Source: Marsupella aquatica
Lineage: Eukaryota > Marchantiophyta
Reading direction: 5' to 3'
Assembly (NCBI GenBank): GCA_973895155.1
Contig: OZ316894.1
Coordinates: 14,074,001-14,138,000 of the forward strand
DNA length: 64,000 nt
Position 1 is the first letter of the stretch, and each line of letters starts with the position of its first letter. Shown in pieces: positions 10,501-22,200 of the stretch. A program made the position numbers and the translations under genes. The notes beneath the pieces were generated by a model. That model saw only the letters and a program-made list of their open reading frames with translations. It had not been told where the DNA came from and did not search any database.

Positions 10501-10746
10501 CATCCCACTGCAGGAACAACTTTTCCAGGTTTCATGGAGTGGATCAGAGTGGCAATTAGAGAGCATCACGAGACCCACCCAGACATGGATGCAGATGTTT
10601 ACCTACTGTCTAATGCCCCTAGCCTGAAAGTGAAGACTTACAAACGGATGAGAGCATATGGGAATCACTTTCGAGTGAAGGATGGTGACAGTGCCTACAG
10701 GGTGACGAATGACTGCGGGCTCATCATTGTATTTGAGCAACAGAGC
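7510..10746 (+). pseudogene. TNP2-type CACTA transposase, 5' part (E1), broken by a stop and by E2
   Basis: By comparison with E3 the exons are about 7510-9333, 9457-10358 and 10476 onwards, joined by GT/AG introns. The product has an N-terminal Cys/His segment typical of plant transposase-associated domains (RCPCAICQG, VWRHIAVHGR), then a Transposase_21 core with LSLDGVNPFG, IPGP and, in exon 2, IDVMHIEKNICE. A DUF4218 region follows (MKSHDYHMLMQQVLP, CDLEIYFPPAFFDVMTHLLVH, WYMKLLKGHVRTYY). The DUF4216-like part begins in exon 3. The frame carries a TGA at 8431-8433 after the CPKCGKHRY motif, where E3 reads on with Lys. At 10746 the E2 insertion cuts exon 3, and the rest lies at 23897-24391. 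The complete enzyme would cut and rejoin transposon ends in the nucleus; this copy cannot. Confidence 0.92.
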
Positions 10747-11085
10747 CACTAGAAGAATCCGAGGTGAACTGAGACCGCAATATATGACTCATTTTGGCTC
10801 ATGTGACTTCATTGTGACTCAACGTGACTTGACCCACGCTGTGACCCTTGGAGTTGCAAAAGTTGAGACCAAAAAATGGAAGTCACTATTGATACTGGGC
10901 TTTGCAACTTGCTTGATACCCATTTGTGACTGATCTGTGACTTTATTGTGGAGTCTAGCCTTGTTTCGACGTGACTGCAATATGACTTCAGCGAGTCACA
11001 TCGTAAATCACATACATGACTTACCCGCATTCAACAACGACTAGCGTGTGACTATTTAGTGTCACAGGAGAGACCAATGGAGACC
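10747..11085. repeat. E2 subterminal GTGAC repeats
   Basis: The motif GTGAC and its complement GTCAC recur many times within about 340 bp of the terminus, often as GTGACTT or GTGACTC. Clustered short subterminal repeats are where TnpA proteins bind in En/Spm-type elements. The matching array in E1 is at about 45890-46215. Confidence 0.75.
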
Positions 11086-11601
11086 CTGGCCCGCGTCACA
11101 CAACAGAACCATTTGGGACTCTATATACTCATGTTTATAACTAATAAGGATCACATGCAAGTTATAACCATGACTAATGAACACAGAGGGACAGTTCATA
11201 AGAAGAGAGAGCACTCGACATTACAATACATAGAAACCTGATGTTCTAACTTTAGAAATATAACACATTGAATACAAGAAATGAACATAGCATGAATGAC
11301 ATCCACATGAAACAAAGCATCATATAAGCAGATCCTACATAAAACATTCATAAGAATTAAACACAATCACAATCTTGCTAAAAAATGAAGATCATTTGAA
11401 TTCCAATGGAATAGTTTACAATGTGATCAATGTAATTTAGACAAAACAGGAACTCATAATTGATGACTGTAGGATGAGATAACTGAAAGCACATGCATGA
11501 TACTATGAATCTCCAAGAGGACATGATTCTTGTACTGTTTCTTGACATCTAAAATCTACATAACATGACTCACACTACAAACAAATAATGGCATGACATT
11601 G
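11086..11601. other. 3' noncoding region of the E2 TnpA-like gene
   Basis: AT-rich sequence with no gene. It is repeated almost identically in E1 at about 45360-45880 and probably contains the 3' untranslated region of the TnpA-like gene. Confidence 0.5.
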
Positions 11602-14600
11602 TTATGGATCCTCTATGAACTTGCTTGGCCATAATACCAAAGAACCTGCAGCATCTCCAAGTGTCTTTTGAGGAGGATCATCATTTGTGTTTGGAATGGG
11701 AAGGACAGCTTTAGGTTTCACTAGTAATGTGACTAACACTACTGAATAACCTGGGGGAATCCTCTTGCCATGGAACGTTGTGGAACCAACCTGCACTCTG
11801 GCAAATCCTACTCGTGTTCCACTCTCATCAACAGCTAACAAGCCACTTTGTCCCTCAGCATTAGGTGCTTTCCCCACTTCCACCTTAGATCTTTCTGCCA
11901 GCACTGTTCTTGGAGGTTTGTATGAAACCTTTGACGTGGCTCTGCTCCCACCAGCAGACTTGCTTCGTGTGCGCATGCTTCCTCTCTTCACAGTAGTGAA
12001 GCTAGGCTCAGTAGGTTCCTCTGTTAGGACTGTCACAGTAGCAGGTTCATCACCTGGGAGTGTCATACCAACTAACTCTTTGGTTGGATTTATCTCAACA
12101 AGAGGCACACCTGTCATTGAGAATGATACATTCTGCAAATCATTTATCTCTGCAATGGAGTCAAGATCTACATAGCATGAATCTGGCTCAATGGTATCAT
12201 TGTCATGCTTGCTGATATCCTCATTTGCCCCAACATTGATATCATCCACTCCCTTGCCAATGTCATCCTCATCCAAACATGGTTGACTGCCCTCTGTCAA
12301 ACAAGTTGCTTGTACAGACTGCAACTTTGTTGCCTCTAAATTACAGCGAGTATTTGCCAGGTTCTCATACTTCTTCTCTGTAGCACCTGTCTTATTCTCT
12401 ATGGACACAACAACCACAATATATGTTACTGAAAATAACACATTCAACAAACAATGTCAATTCAAACTATACATTTAATAATCATATCCCACACAGTTGT
12501 AAAGGCCTTACCTTCAAGCCTACATGTCGTTGGCATGCCAGAAGAGTGCATCGACTTTGCCACCTCAAGTGGTGATGGTGGAACTCCTGCAGAATTGGAA
12601 TCAATTTTATCTCTCACCGACACAACAGCTTCCATTAATGTCTTGAAGTTCACATGGAACAAGTCAGTCAATGAATTCAAACGTTCATTGATCTCTGGAA
12701 GACATGTTTCGACAGCCTTCAAACGACCACTTATCTCTGTAAGTGAAGATCCACCTCCCTACATGACACAGGGGTATAGGTTCAATCACTCCATATGAAA
12801 TGTTGGGCAATATATGCACAATCAATGTTATATACAGTGTACACCTGAAATTCAACGCAGGTCATTCAATTACCAATCAGAACTCATATAACTTACATGC
12901 TTGGAGGATTCAGATGCACCCTCTTGAGCCCGGGTGTTCACAATTTCAGCCCTCAACTCTTCTTTTGAAGGGCTTTGCCCCAATTGGGCTTTCTGCACAT
13001 GCATGGCAAACACAAGTTATCGATCAATATTCAGGGAACGTACACTAAAAAACAAAGTTTACATGTAGGGACAGTACACTAAAAAATAGTACATAGTGTA
13101 GCATAAATTACATAGCTAGGCCATTCATTCTTACCAAACGTTTAGCTGTCGGTGCAGTGCCGGTCCTTCCTGTCAGATTAGGGTTCTGAACACTCAACCT
13201 GGCCTCGGTCATCTGTGAACTCTTCTTTTTTGAAGCATCTGTTACAAAATAAGCTACTAACCTTGCCCACACTTTATCATCACAACTGGCTGGTGGAGGC
13301 ATATCTGGCTTCTCCCCACCTTCCTTCCAAGCCTTATGCATTCTCCACCTCTCTTGCTTGATAATTTTACCTGCTGTACTCTCTAGGCAACCTATGTCCA
13401 CGCCATCATCACTGCCCACATAATTCCATTTGGCAGCAACATTTTCACATACAGTCTTCCAATCTTTTGGATGCTGTTTTTTAAAATTAATAACACTCAC
13501 ATCTAACCAACGCAATACTTCAGCTTTCAAATCAGCATGCCATCGGTTCTTGCGAGGACACTCAGCATCCACCCATTGTCTCTCATTCAACTTTACGTTC
13601 CCTTTCTTTGTCACCTCCCCTCGTGCACTGCTCTCGGTAGTACTGGGCGTTGTATTGGCCACCCCTTCATTCACCCTACCTGGGGTTCTGAAGCCACCTG
13701 GGAAAATACAATGCCATTCATGCTTGAGAACTACATATAGCAGAATGGATGACGGCAACATTCAATGCTTCACTTCAAGAAAAATTCTTCAAACATACAT
13801 ACCTGTAGCTCTGCCTGTAGATGCCTGTGCAGGGACTGCACTCTGAAATTGTTGCGACCCTGGACCACCTGTCCAGCCTAGTACAGGGGCCGGATGATGT
13901 CACTTTCTAGGTATGTGTGTGCAAACATATGTACTGAAAACTAAGTACAAACTGTAGGAAAACAACTGAACATTCACCGACATACCTGTCCCCCTTCCGT
14001 GCTGCATCTGCATAGGGGCATTAGTGAATACTTGAGTCGATGGTTCGACTGTCCAACCTGCACACATACATTTTCTATCATTATACATGTGCAGAGTCCC
14101 CCCCACGTGAATGGACTCCACATATAATGAGTTCTTCCATTGCTGACAAGATCAGACATTACCTGCTCCTCTTCCAGCGTTTGTAGGTACTGAATTTTGA
14201 TATCCCTGCCAATTACCTTCACCACCTTCCCAACCTTGTTCATTCCACGACCCACCACCATCCTCCCAACCTGGTTCAACCCATGTCTGTCCTTGTGGAC
14301 ATTGGAACTGATCATTACTAGCATTTGCCCAATCAGGTTGGGCAGAATCTGCATGCAATGGCAGGTGGACAGAATTTCATGTTGTCTGAATCCAATACAT
14401 CCCAAACAATGTCAAAAATTGATATGCAGTCTGAAATTCAGGAGTGCCATGCCTTCACAAAGAACTGGCATATAGATATATACTCACATCCCCACGGTTG
14501 AGGTGGACGTCCATACCCACGAGATTGTGGGTTTGGACCTGCTCTGCCTCTACCACGGGCATAACCTAGAGCTTGCCCCCTGCCATAGTATTGGGCACCA

Positions 14601-15393
14601 GCCTGGGATCTACCACTACTACCACCTCGCCAACCTTGATCAGAGGTCAGCCCCCCCTGCTGGTATGGTGCATGCACAGGCTTCGAAGGCAAAACAGAAC
14701 TGGCAGGACGCTGCATCACATCACCAACTACAATGTCAGGAACTAAGCAAGGTACATATGTGTAGTACTGAACATATGAAACCTCTAAACAAGAGTTTTT
14801 AACTCAAAACCTTGTTGGGAAAACTACTTACATGTTTCTTTTGGGGCTGCTCTGCAATGTATTCATCTTCATAACCCCCATCCTCATCCATTTCCTCTGG
14901 AAAATACTCATCATCTGCATCTTCTTGTCTAGTGTCTGCACCCACCTGTGCAGCATCAATGTCATCTCCACATTCTGCCATTGTAGGTACGACCTTCTTG
15001 CTCAACCTGTCACTCCGACGCACAGGCCCAGAGATAGTGCTGGTCACCCTTCTTGCGTACTCCTTTTGTTTCTTTGAAAATGCTGTGGCTCTGCGACATT
15101 CCAATATGAGAATACAGTCACAATTTCAGTGCCACATTGAACTATTCATGTCACACAAACTCAGCGGAGGGGTGTAGTTGAGAATCGTTCCCTTACAATT
15201 CAGCCACATCCTTTTCCAGATCCAGTTCTGCGATTTTGGCTTTCACGTATGCTCGTTGTTCCATAGCTTTCCTTTCATACTCACACATCTCTGTGTCACT
15301 CTGTTCCATCCTACTGGACCACAAAAACATGTCATCTATGGTCACCCCGTATAACACAATGCAACCACAATCACCAGGCATCCATCCATACAT
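11602..15393 (-). CDS. TnpA/Tnp1-like CACTA accessory transposition protein, ten exons, uninterrupted (E2)
   Basis: I place ten exons by GT/AG sites conserved in the E1 copy: 15393-15197, 15090-14832, 14710-14488, 14348-14163, 14057-13986, 13877-13803, 13697-13135, 12992-12897, 12758-12512 and 12398-11602. The product has an N-terminal charged helix followed by a basic and acidic stretch (ATAFSKKQKEYARR, then EMDEDGGYEDEY), Gly/Gln/Trp-rich repeats across several small exons, and a trihelix-like DNA-binding segment (KNRWHADLKAEVLRWLDVS, KWNYVGSDD) related to plant Ptta/En/Spm transposases. A probable coiled-coil exon follows, and then a C-terminal Tnp1-type domain ending GSLVLWPSKFIEDP. TnpA proteins bind the subterminal repeats and bring the ends together. 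This copy could be functional. The exon 1 start is the least certain point. Confidence 0.78.
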
Positions 15394-15579
15394 CTGTGTT
15401 GCTTCAGAATTACTTTATTACACATCCTTCCCCTCACTAATGTCTATGCAAACAATTCACATTACTCATGGCACAGGCACACTGTTGGCATCTGCATCTC
15501 TGAATTCGCCTCCTTCAGCAAATGCATCTACCCTTGTCACAGGAATGAAGTCCCCGCTATCATGAACTACAGGCACTTG

Positions 15580-15679
15580 NNNNNNNNNNNNNNNNNNNNN
15601 NNNNNNNNNNNNNNNNNNNNNNNNNNNNNNNNNNNNNNNNNNNNNNNNNNNNNNNNNNNNNNNNNNNNNNNNNNNNNNN
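15580..15679. other. Assembly gap, 100 N, inside E2
   Basis: The sequence before the gap matches E1 at 24278 and the sequence after it matches E1 at 5832, both in reverse. In E1 these points are separated by about 5.3 kb of own sequence holding the BRCT and TNP2 genes. The round number of Ns suggests unknown length. Confidence 0.97.
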
Positions 15680-15999
15680 TACATTCAATGACAAACTTAT
15701 AGGGCAATTTGATTAATTGCATGCCTGATAATTTATACGCTTACAACTTAGAAGTCCTGTTTTAATTTAGCAGTGTGATGAAAGTGTTTATGAAAATGAC
15801 CACTCAGCCTAAATACTTCCAAGAAGGCTTGTAAGGATAAGTTTGTATAGGCATGTACCCAGCCACTGACGCCAGAGCACAAGATAAGTGCTGCCTATAT
15901 AAACTCGCCTACCCAACTCCTTTTCAAAATTGGAATCTCTGCAATCTCAAAAAATAGTACATCCACATCAGGTGCACTGTGCATGTACAATGTTCAGCT

Positions 16000-16680
16000 T
16001 CACAGCCAAGATATGTGATCTCTCACAGGAGTGCGCGAGGTAGGATCAATGGCATGGCGATGACAATAAAATATCCATCGATCAACACCATGTGCAGAGT
16101 GATCATAGATTTCTCTGTCACAAGCATAACCCTCTGCTTGATGATCTTTCAGGCAATGATAGTGCCACATAGTGGGACACCTAGCACAGTGGACTATGTC
16201 AGTCCAGTAGTCATCATCATGCTCACCACATGCCTTGCACCTATGAAGTGGGCAAGCTGTGGCATGAGCAGGCAAACACTCAAAACAGAAAAATCTCACA
16301 CAAAAACGGTCTGGACATTTCCTAACATTTGCTGCAGCATCAACAGAGCCCTCATAGGACCCCAACTTCCCACACTGTGCACACTTAGCCTGCTTCTCCA
16401 AACAATCAGTGCACATCCAGTCTCCCTGGTGTGTTGACGGGAGGCCCACCCCTGGACAGTTGTTTTCTGCAGCAAGGTCAGACTCCGGGTTGAGGTGGAA
16501 ATGCCTCATGCAAGGGCCCTCACAAATGACCAGGCCCCCACCATCGTCACAAATGGCACAACAATGAGCTGCCTTCTGGAAAATCTGACTTGCAGAGAAG
16601 TTAGTAGCATCTGCCCCAAGTACACCTGTGTTTCTCACCTCTGTCACACGCTTTTTGGCTTGAATTTTAGGCCGTGCCAT
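16000..16680 (-). CDS. EDM2-like triple PHD-finger protein (E2 copy)
   Basis: A 226-aa product nearly identical to the E1 copy. The changes I see are Lys to Glu in RVTEVRN, Ile to Val in GSVDAAA, HE to DD in HDDDYW and Arg to His in KDHQ. All zinc-binding Cys and His are kept. The 72-bp upstream duplication is present here too. The start, stop and three-finger layout are unchanged, so it should encode the same protein. Confidence 0.82.
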   Translation of the reverse strand: MARPKIQAKKRVTEVRNTGVLGADATNFSASQIFQKAAHCCAICDDGGGLVICEGPCMRHFHLNPESDLAAENNCPGVGLPSTHQGDWMCTDCLEKQAKCAQCGKLGSYEGSVDAAANVRKCPDRFCVRFFCFECLPAHATACPLHRCKACGEHDDDYWTDIVHCARCPTMWHYHCLKDHQAEGYACDREIYDHSAHGVDRWIFYCHRHAIDPTSRTPVRDHISWL

Positions 16681-16691
16681 GCCTGCGCATG

Positions 16692-16835
16692 AGATAGACT
16701 CTACAATTTAGCAGACTGCACAGAAAGTAATATATATTTAGCATTTAAGGTACAAAGGCATTTAGATAGACTCTACAATTTAGCAGACTGCACAGAAAGT
16801 AAAATATATTTAGCATTTAAGGTACAAAGGCATTT
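16692..16835. repeat. 72-bp tandem duplication upstream of the E2 PHD gene
   Basis: Reverse-strand counterpart of the E1 duplication: AGATAGACTCTACAATTTAG occurs twice 72 bp apart, and the two copies differ at few positions. Confidence 0.75.
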
Positions 16836-17450
16836 GCTACTGCAATGAATTGGAATGGCCACACAAGGATGCAGAGCACACATACTTTTGGTATGTTGAG
16901 CCCACACACAAAACTGATCCCCTAATACAATTTCTCCACCAACACCTCAATTTTAATTGTGGCTATGATTCACCAAAGGAGATCTGCAACAACATTTCAT
17001 GCATTTGAATCACATACAATAGTCGTGACATGTAAAACAGGCATTCTTCGAAGAGGATTGGTATGAAGCAGTGTCATAAGGGTTGAAATTTATACATCCT
17101 AAATAGGTTATGATAGTGGCTGAGACAAATAAGTGAGGCATAAATCATTTTGCATATTATCACATGGCCCATTAATTCATTCAACGTTGCAATGTTCACC
17201 AGGTTAAAGCAGTCATGAAAGCAGTCTTTCAATAGAGACTTTTATGCGAGTTTGCTAGCCTCTTAAATTAGGATATTTTGCTTAGTGCAGGCATAATAGG
17301 ATATAAGTTATATACTGTTGACCCTAAACCCTGGACCCAAAATTGCTCATACATCAAAATTTTAAGTAAATATCCTCTGTGTTGAAGTCAGAGTGTTAAG
17401 CTATAGGTCAATGGTATCTGGTCTGTGCATGCGGTGTGACAAGTGGTCCT

Positions 17451-17900
17451 CTAGAGCATGTGATCCAAACATGTGTAGACACCAAAGTCACCGGTGGTGG
17501 GGTCTGGGAGGGCAGGACAAGTGACATCACCAGGCACACTGCAGGATGGCGAGTGGTTCCAAATGATACATTGTGCTCTATGCAAAAATCGGCATCCAAG
17601 AGAACGGTCATCCAATTCTGGGCCAGAAGCCCTACAGGCAGGACAGTCATATTGGCAACTGTGTACACACCCTTGGCACCTAATTTGTGGCGGGTCATGT
17701 ACAAGAGACACAAATACCAAGGATGTCGGGAAGGGTACTGAAGCAAGTAGAGGCCGGCTGTAGTTGTTCCTGGAAACAACAGGGTACTCAAAGTACCATG
17801 CAGACTGGGCTGGAAGGATCCCAAGTCTGACATACTCAAGGCGCAACATCTCTGCCTTGCGTGCAAGTCGCACATGTTCAGCGTTGCGGGTCCTCACCAT
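17451..17900 (-). CDS. Transposon-borne Cys-rich protein, 149 aa, unknown function (E2 copy)
   Basis: Same length and frame as the E1 copy with few substitutions (for example Ile to Met in EMLRLEY and Pro to Leu in RPLLASV). The Cys-rich block is unchanged. It lies upstream of the PHD gene in the direction of transcription, as in E1 and E3. Function unknown. Confidence 0.6.
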   Translation of the reverse strand: MVRTRNAEHVRLARKAEMLRLEYVRLGILPAQSAWYFEYPVVSRNNYSRPLLASVPFPTSLVFVSLVHDPPQIRCQGCVHSCQYDCPACRASGPELDDRSLGCRFLHRAQCIIWNHSPSCSVPGDVTCPALPDPTTGDFGVYTCLDHML

Positions 17901-18895
17901 AAGTGTTGCTTTTGTTGTGATGTCCTCTGTTCACGTCCTTTGATGAGCAAGGTGAGCAGGAGGTCGACTTGCCTCGCCAACAGCAACCACCTAAACTAAT
18001 CAGTTCCCACTCAACTACAGGTCATAGTATACACATAGCATGAAACGTGCATAGTACATATTTGATTCTGAGTTTATGAGTTTCCTAAGACAAAGAGCTT
18101 GGTGATAAACCCATATTCTCGATGGACATGTATATCAATCGTATTAAAATCCTGTTTTTTCATCCAGAAAGACCGAAAGTCTCACCTTGCAGGTTGCAGC
18201 AGAGAGAAAATTCACTGGTTGTCGTGTTGTGCAAGTGAACCTCCACTGATGCCCCCGGTGTAGCCCCTCAGATGCAGGTGACACTTACCAACTCCCAAGT
18301 TGCCTGGTCTAACAGAAAATGCTTATATCTTCAGAACTTTATAGAGCAAGTACATGATCACATACTTCTGGATCTATTCATATTTGGAACTCTTGCCAAC
18401 TACAACTCCCATTATGCACAAGCTCACATCAACAGAGAAAAATACAGAATGCATACTTACTATGGCTCTAAGCACCTTCACTACCTTGTTGAACCCAGTC
18501 CTGAAGTCTTTTCAGCGTGTTTGTTGTGCTGTCTCCTTTGGCACCCAACACCTTAGTCCTTGATGTAACAGAATGCGATTTTACAAGTTAGATGCTTTGG
18601 AACCTTCTATGGTCTTAGCTGAATTGATGTCATCGTAAGTGGTGAAAGACAAGGAAGACGAAAGCTGGTTGAAGAGCTGTGGACAACACACTAGCATGAA
18701 GTGCTTCAACCAATCCACTGCCAAACGGAACTCTTACACAGTCACATTCTTTCAGTAAACAGAAACTCAATCAAACTTCATAATCAAAGTACAGACTCTG
18801 AAGGACCAAAGGAGGATGTTGTGAGTTTCTCTGTTGTTTAATGTGTTACCCTTCTAGTTTCGAAGTTAGCAAATGCTGAATAATGTGTCTACCAG
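17901..18895. other. E2 region between Cys-rich gene and L18a fragment
   Basis: Near-identical reverse copy of E1 2602-3609; no gene seen. Small open frames at about 18272-18556 match no known family. Confidence 0.45.
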
Positions 18896-19235
18896 ATCTT
18901 CGAAAAGAAGCCCACCACAATTAAGAACTTTGGTATCTGGGTGAGGTATCAGAGTTGTACAGGTTATCCCAACATGTACAAGAAATATTGTGATACCACA
19001 TTAAACAACCACACAGCAGATGTATGATGAGATGGCTTCTTGTCATAGAGTTCGGTTCCCTTGCATCCAGATCATCAAGACTACGACAGTCCCTGTCTCT
19101 CTGTGCAAGCGAGAAAGTACCAAGCAGTTCCATGATTCAAAGATCAAGTTCCCCTTGACGTACCGCAAGATTCAACCTCCATCGCGAAAGCTAAAGACGA
19201 CTTACAAGGCCACCAAGCCCAACACATTTGTTTGA
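18896..19235 (+). pseudogene. RPL18A: Captured ribosomal protein L18a exon (E2 copy), frameshifted
   Basis: The same captured exon as at 2260-2601, starting after GTCTACCAG with [11 protein letters not shown] and ending at the stop at 19233-19235. A small insertion/deletion around 19005-19020 shifts the frame after DTTLN, and Cys replaces Arg twice (YQSC, YCDTT). This copy is clearly not functional, although the second half ([10 protein letters not shown] onwards) is conserved. Confidence 0.85.
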
Positions 19236-22200
19236 GTAGTGCGGGTGTAGGTTCCCAATTTTGAAACAATTTGGCTCATTTTATGTCCCGAGGGACTCCA
19301 GGAGTTTATGTATTGAGTTTCTAGGTCAAGATGCTTAATATAAGGAAATTCAATTATCACCTCGTTCCCAACTTCTATTAATTGAATATACACAAGCTGG
19401 AAGCAAGAAGACAAGCCACAATCTAGCATCTTAGCCAAACACAATCGTCCCGACAAAGCAAAACTCAGCTGGACAGAAGTCACTCGGATCCACAAAAAAT
19501 TGAAGATTCACCTCCAAGCCGGAGGCCGATCACTTCAGTACAGCAGCTTCTGGACGGAACAAACTCTGCTCAGCCCCACAAAAACACAAATGTTAAGGCT
19601 CCAAGTCAGAGCTCACAAACAGAAACTCAGATAAATAACATTCAAAATCTGTCCAGGTTTGTGCAAAGTGTACATATTCATTCTTCTGGAATGAACACGC
19701 AATGCATACATCGCCTAGACACAGTCATTATAAATCATTGGGCAATTGGGGACCACTAAGCAGGTGTGTTCCTATTTCGAGGCTACAAGAAAGGATAGAG
19801 TGACACCAAACTGAAGAGTACACCAAAAGAAAAACAGCAAGAACCAAAGTCAATCATGTGTGGATATTTTGCACATGGGAAGTTCCCCTGAAGAAGCACC
19901 AGTTGCTAACATTGTCACCCGAACCACACCCAGTTTATTACCTCAATGTCTTCAGCCTCAATATCCAATCCTCAGCCCCCTGGTGCTTCCGTGTTTGTTC
20001 TGAAAATTTCTGTGATGAAATAATTATTCAATACATTCAATAGCAAAGAGAACTCAATCACAAAAGAAAAATAGTTAGTGTGAATGCTAATTTCTCAACA
20101 CTTAACTAAATTCAAACCACCAATTCAAGTAGTAAGTTTCAAAAACTTGCCTTTACATGAAGAGAAACCAATTGGCCATGCATGTTACTAAAGCAATAAA
20201 CAAATAATTAGGCTCAACCCCGGGCTCAACACACAGGCAAACTACTCGAAACATGCTGCTGAGAAGTAACATTTTTTGAATGTCAGACTATGTGTAAGTG
20301 CCATGATCGTGCTCCTACGTTTCACAAGGAGGGCTGGCCCGAAAGGGAGAAGCAACAATGTGGAGTCTATACACGTAGCACAAATCCCAGTTTAGAAGGG
20401 TGGATGAAGTTCAGACAAGAGTTCAGAACTTGCCATTTGAGATTGCCAATCTGAACTTCACATTCAGACAGGACTTCATCCAGTTCAGGAGTTCAGATAG
20501 GAGTTCAGACAATCTGAAGAGGACTTTGGACTTGAATGAGGGACAGCGTGGCCATATAGTTATCCTTGTGGCCTTCAGCTGCGTGTCTCAGGCTGAATTT
20601 CACTTTCCAGTTTCGAGAGTTCTGAAGGTCTAGTTTTAGTAACTTCCTCCTGACTCGACTTGGGAGCATTCTCCCTATTTGCTAGCTTGTAGTTAGCTTT
20701 GACTCCTGTGAGCTTAGTTGACGACCCTCTTGAGATATTAACAATTAGAACAAACACAAGTTGTCAAGACAGATTCCACCGGAGCAAAAAGTCCAAAATC
20801 AGGTGAAAGAAAACCTAAGGAAAGTCCATAAGAACGAAAGTAGGAAGGCAGGTGCACGGGCCACCGAGAAAAGTAAAGGATGCATGTGATTAGTGGGGAG
20901 GGATCTTAGCAAAAATAGGGGAAAGCAAGGGAACTTGCTGCTAAAATCAGCTGAACGATTGCACGGTTCCTATAAATTTAGTGGACCTTAAGGCCGTCTG
21001 TTCAGCCCCCCACCCCATTGCCAGAGCACGGGGCACAAGGCATGTTCTGATACAGGGAGGAGCAAAACAGTCATGTCAAGCAAGAAATGTGGAGAGACCA
21101 ATCAGTAAGCAAAAATAGGGGAGAACATACATACATGATCAGCAGCAGCAGGAAACAAGAAAGATGATTTTGGGTGGCATCTTAGGGTCGGGGACACCAC
21201 TGCAACACCGGGACTTAGGATATGAGTTGTTCTTAATCTGCTAGTAGCATCCGGCAGGCCGGCGACCCATGGCAAAAGGGCAGAGCAACAATCCGCTAAA
21301 ACTACCGAGTCTCACCTTTGCGCTACTGACTGTCACCTTTGTCCAAGGTAGCTAGTAATAGCAAGTTGAAGTCCCGCTCCAAGTTGTCGGCTTCCACTCC
21401 AAGCTCCCTAAAAGATTGTGGCCTCAGGTCCAAGTCGTTAGCTCGCACGCGCAACTCCCTAAACCTACACACAGCGGAAGCTTAGCTCACCAACAACTTG
21501 CAGAAACAATGACCTCCCCTCTGAAACTGATAAAAACACCTGAATACAAATAGTGAAGCACGAGGACAGAACAGGGAGAAGCGTTTTGCAGTTTGGGACG
21601 ACAATGCTAGGAGTGTATACACTTCGGGCAACAGGGAGGTCCAATAATAGTTTGAATCTGACGGATGAAGCTCTAGGCGAATGAGCTCCAGGAGATTGGG
21701 TGCATGATTGAGTAGGCAATTGTAACAGCAGGCACCTGGCGATTGAAGGAAGCAGCATTCGGCAATGGACCTAGGCAGCTCGCGAATTTTGCTCAGCAGC
21801 GATGTCACCTAGACCCTAAACACGCAATGCATACATCACCTAGACAACTATACTTGCAGCCACGAGGTGAGTCCGCGATAGGGGATTGAAGGAAGCAGCA
21901 AGTCAAGCAAGAAGCGTGGAGAGACCAATCAGTAAGCAAAAATAGGGGAGAATAGACATACATCAGCAGCAGCAGGAAACAAGAAAGATGATACTCTGTT
22001 CCATCTTAGAGTCGGGGACACTACTGCAACACCGGGACTTAGGATATGACTTGTTTTTAAACTGGAGATAGCATCCAGCAGGCCGGCGACCCATGCCAAA
22101 AGGGCAGAGCAGCAATCCGCCATGTAGCGATAGGCGAGAGCAGCGATTACGACGATGAAAGATGGTCAAAGCTGAAGCAAAACCCCTAAAGATGCAGCTT

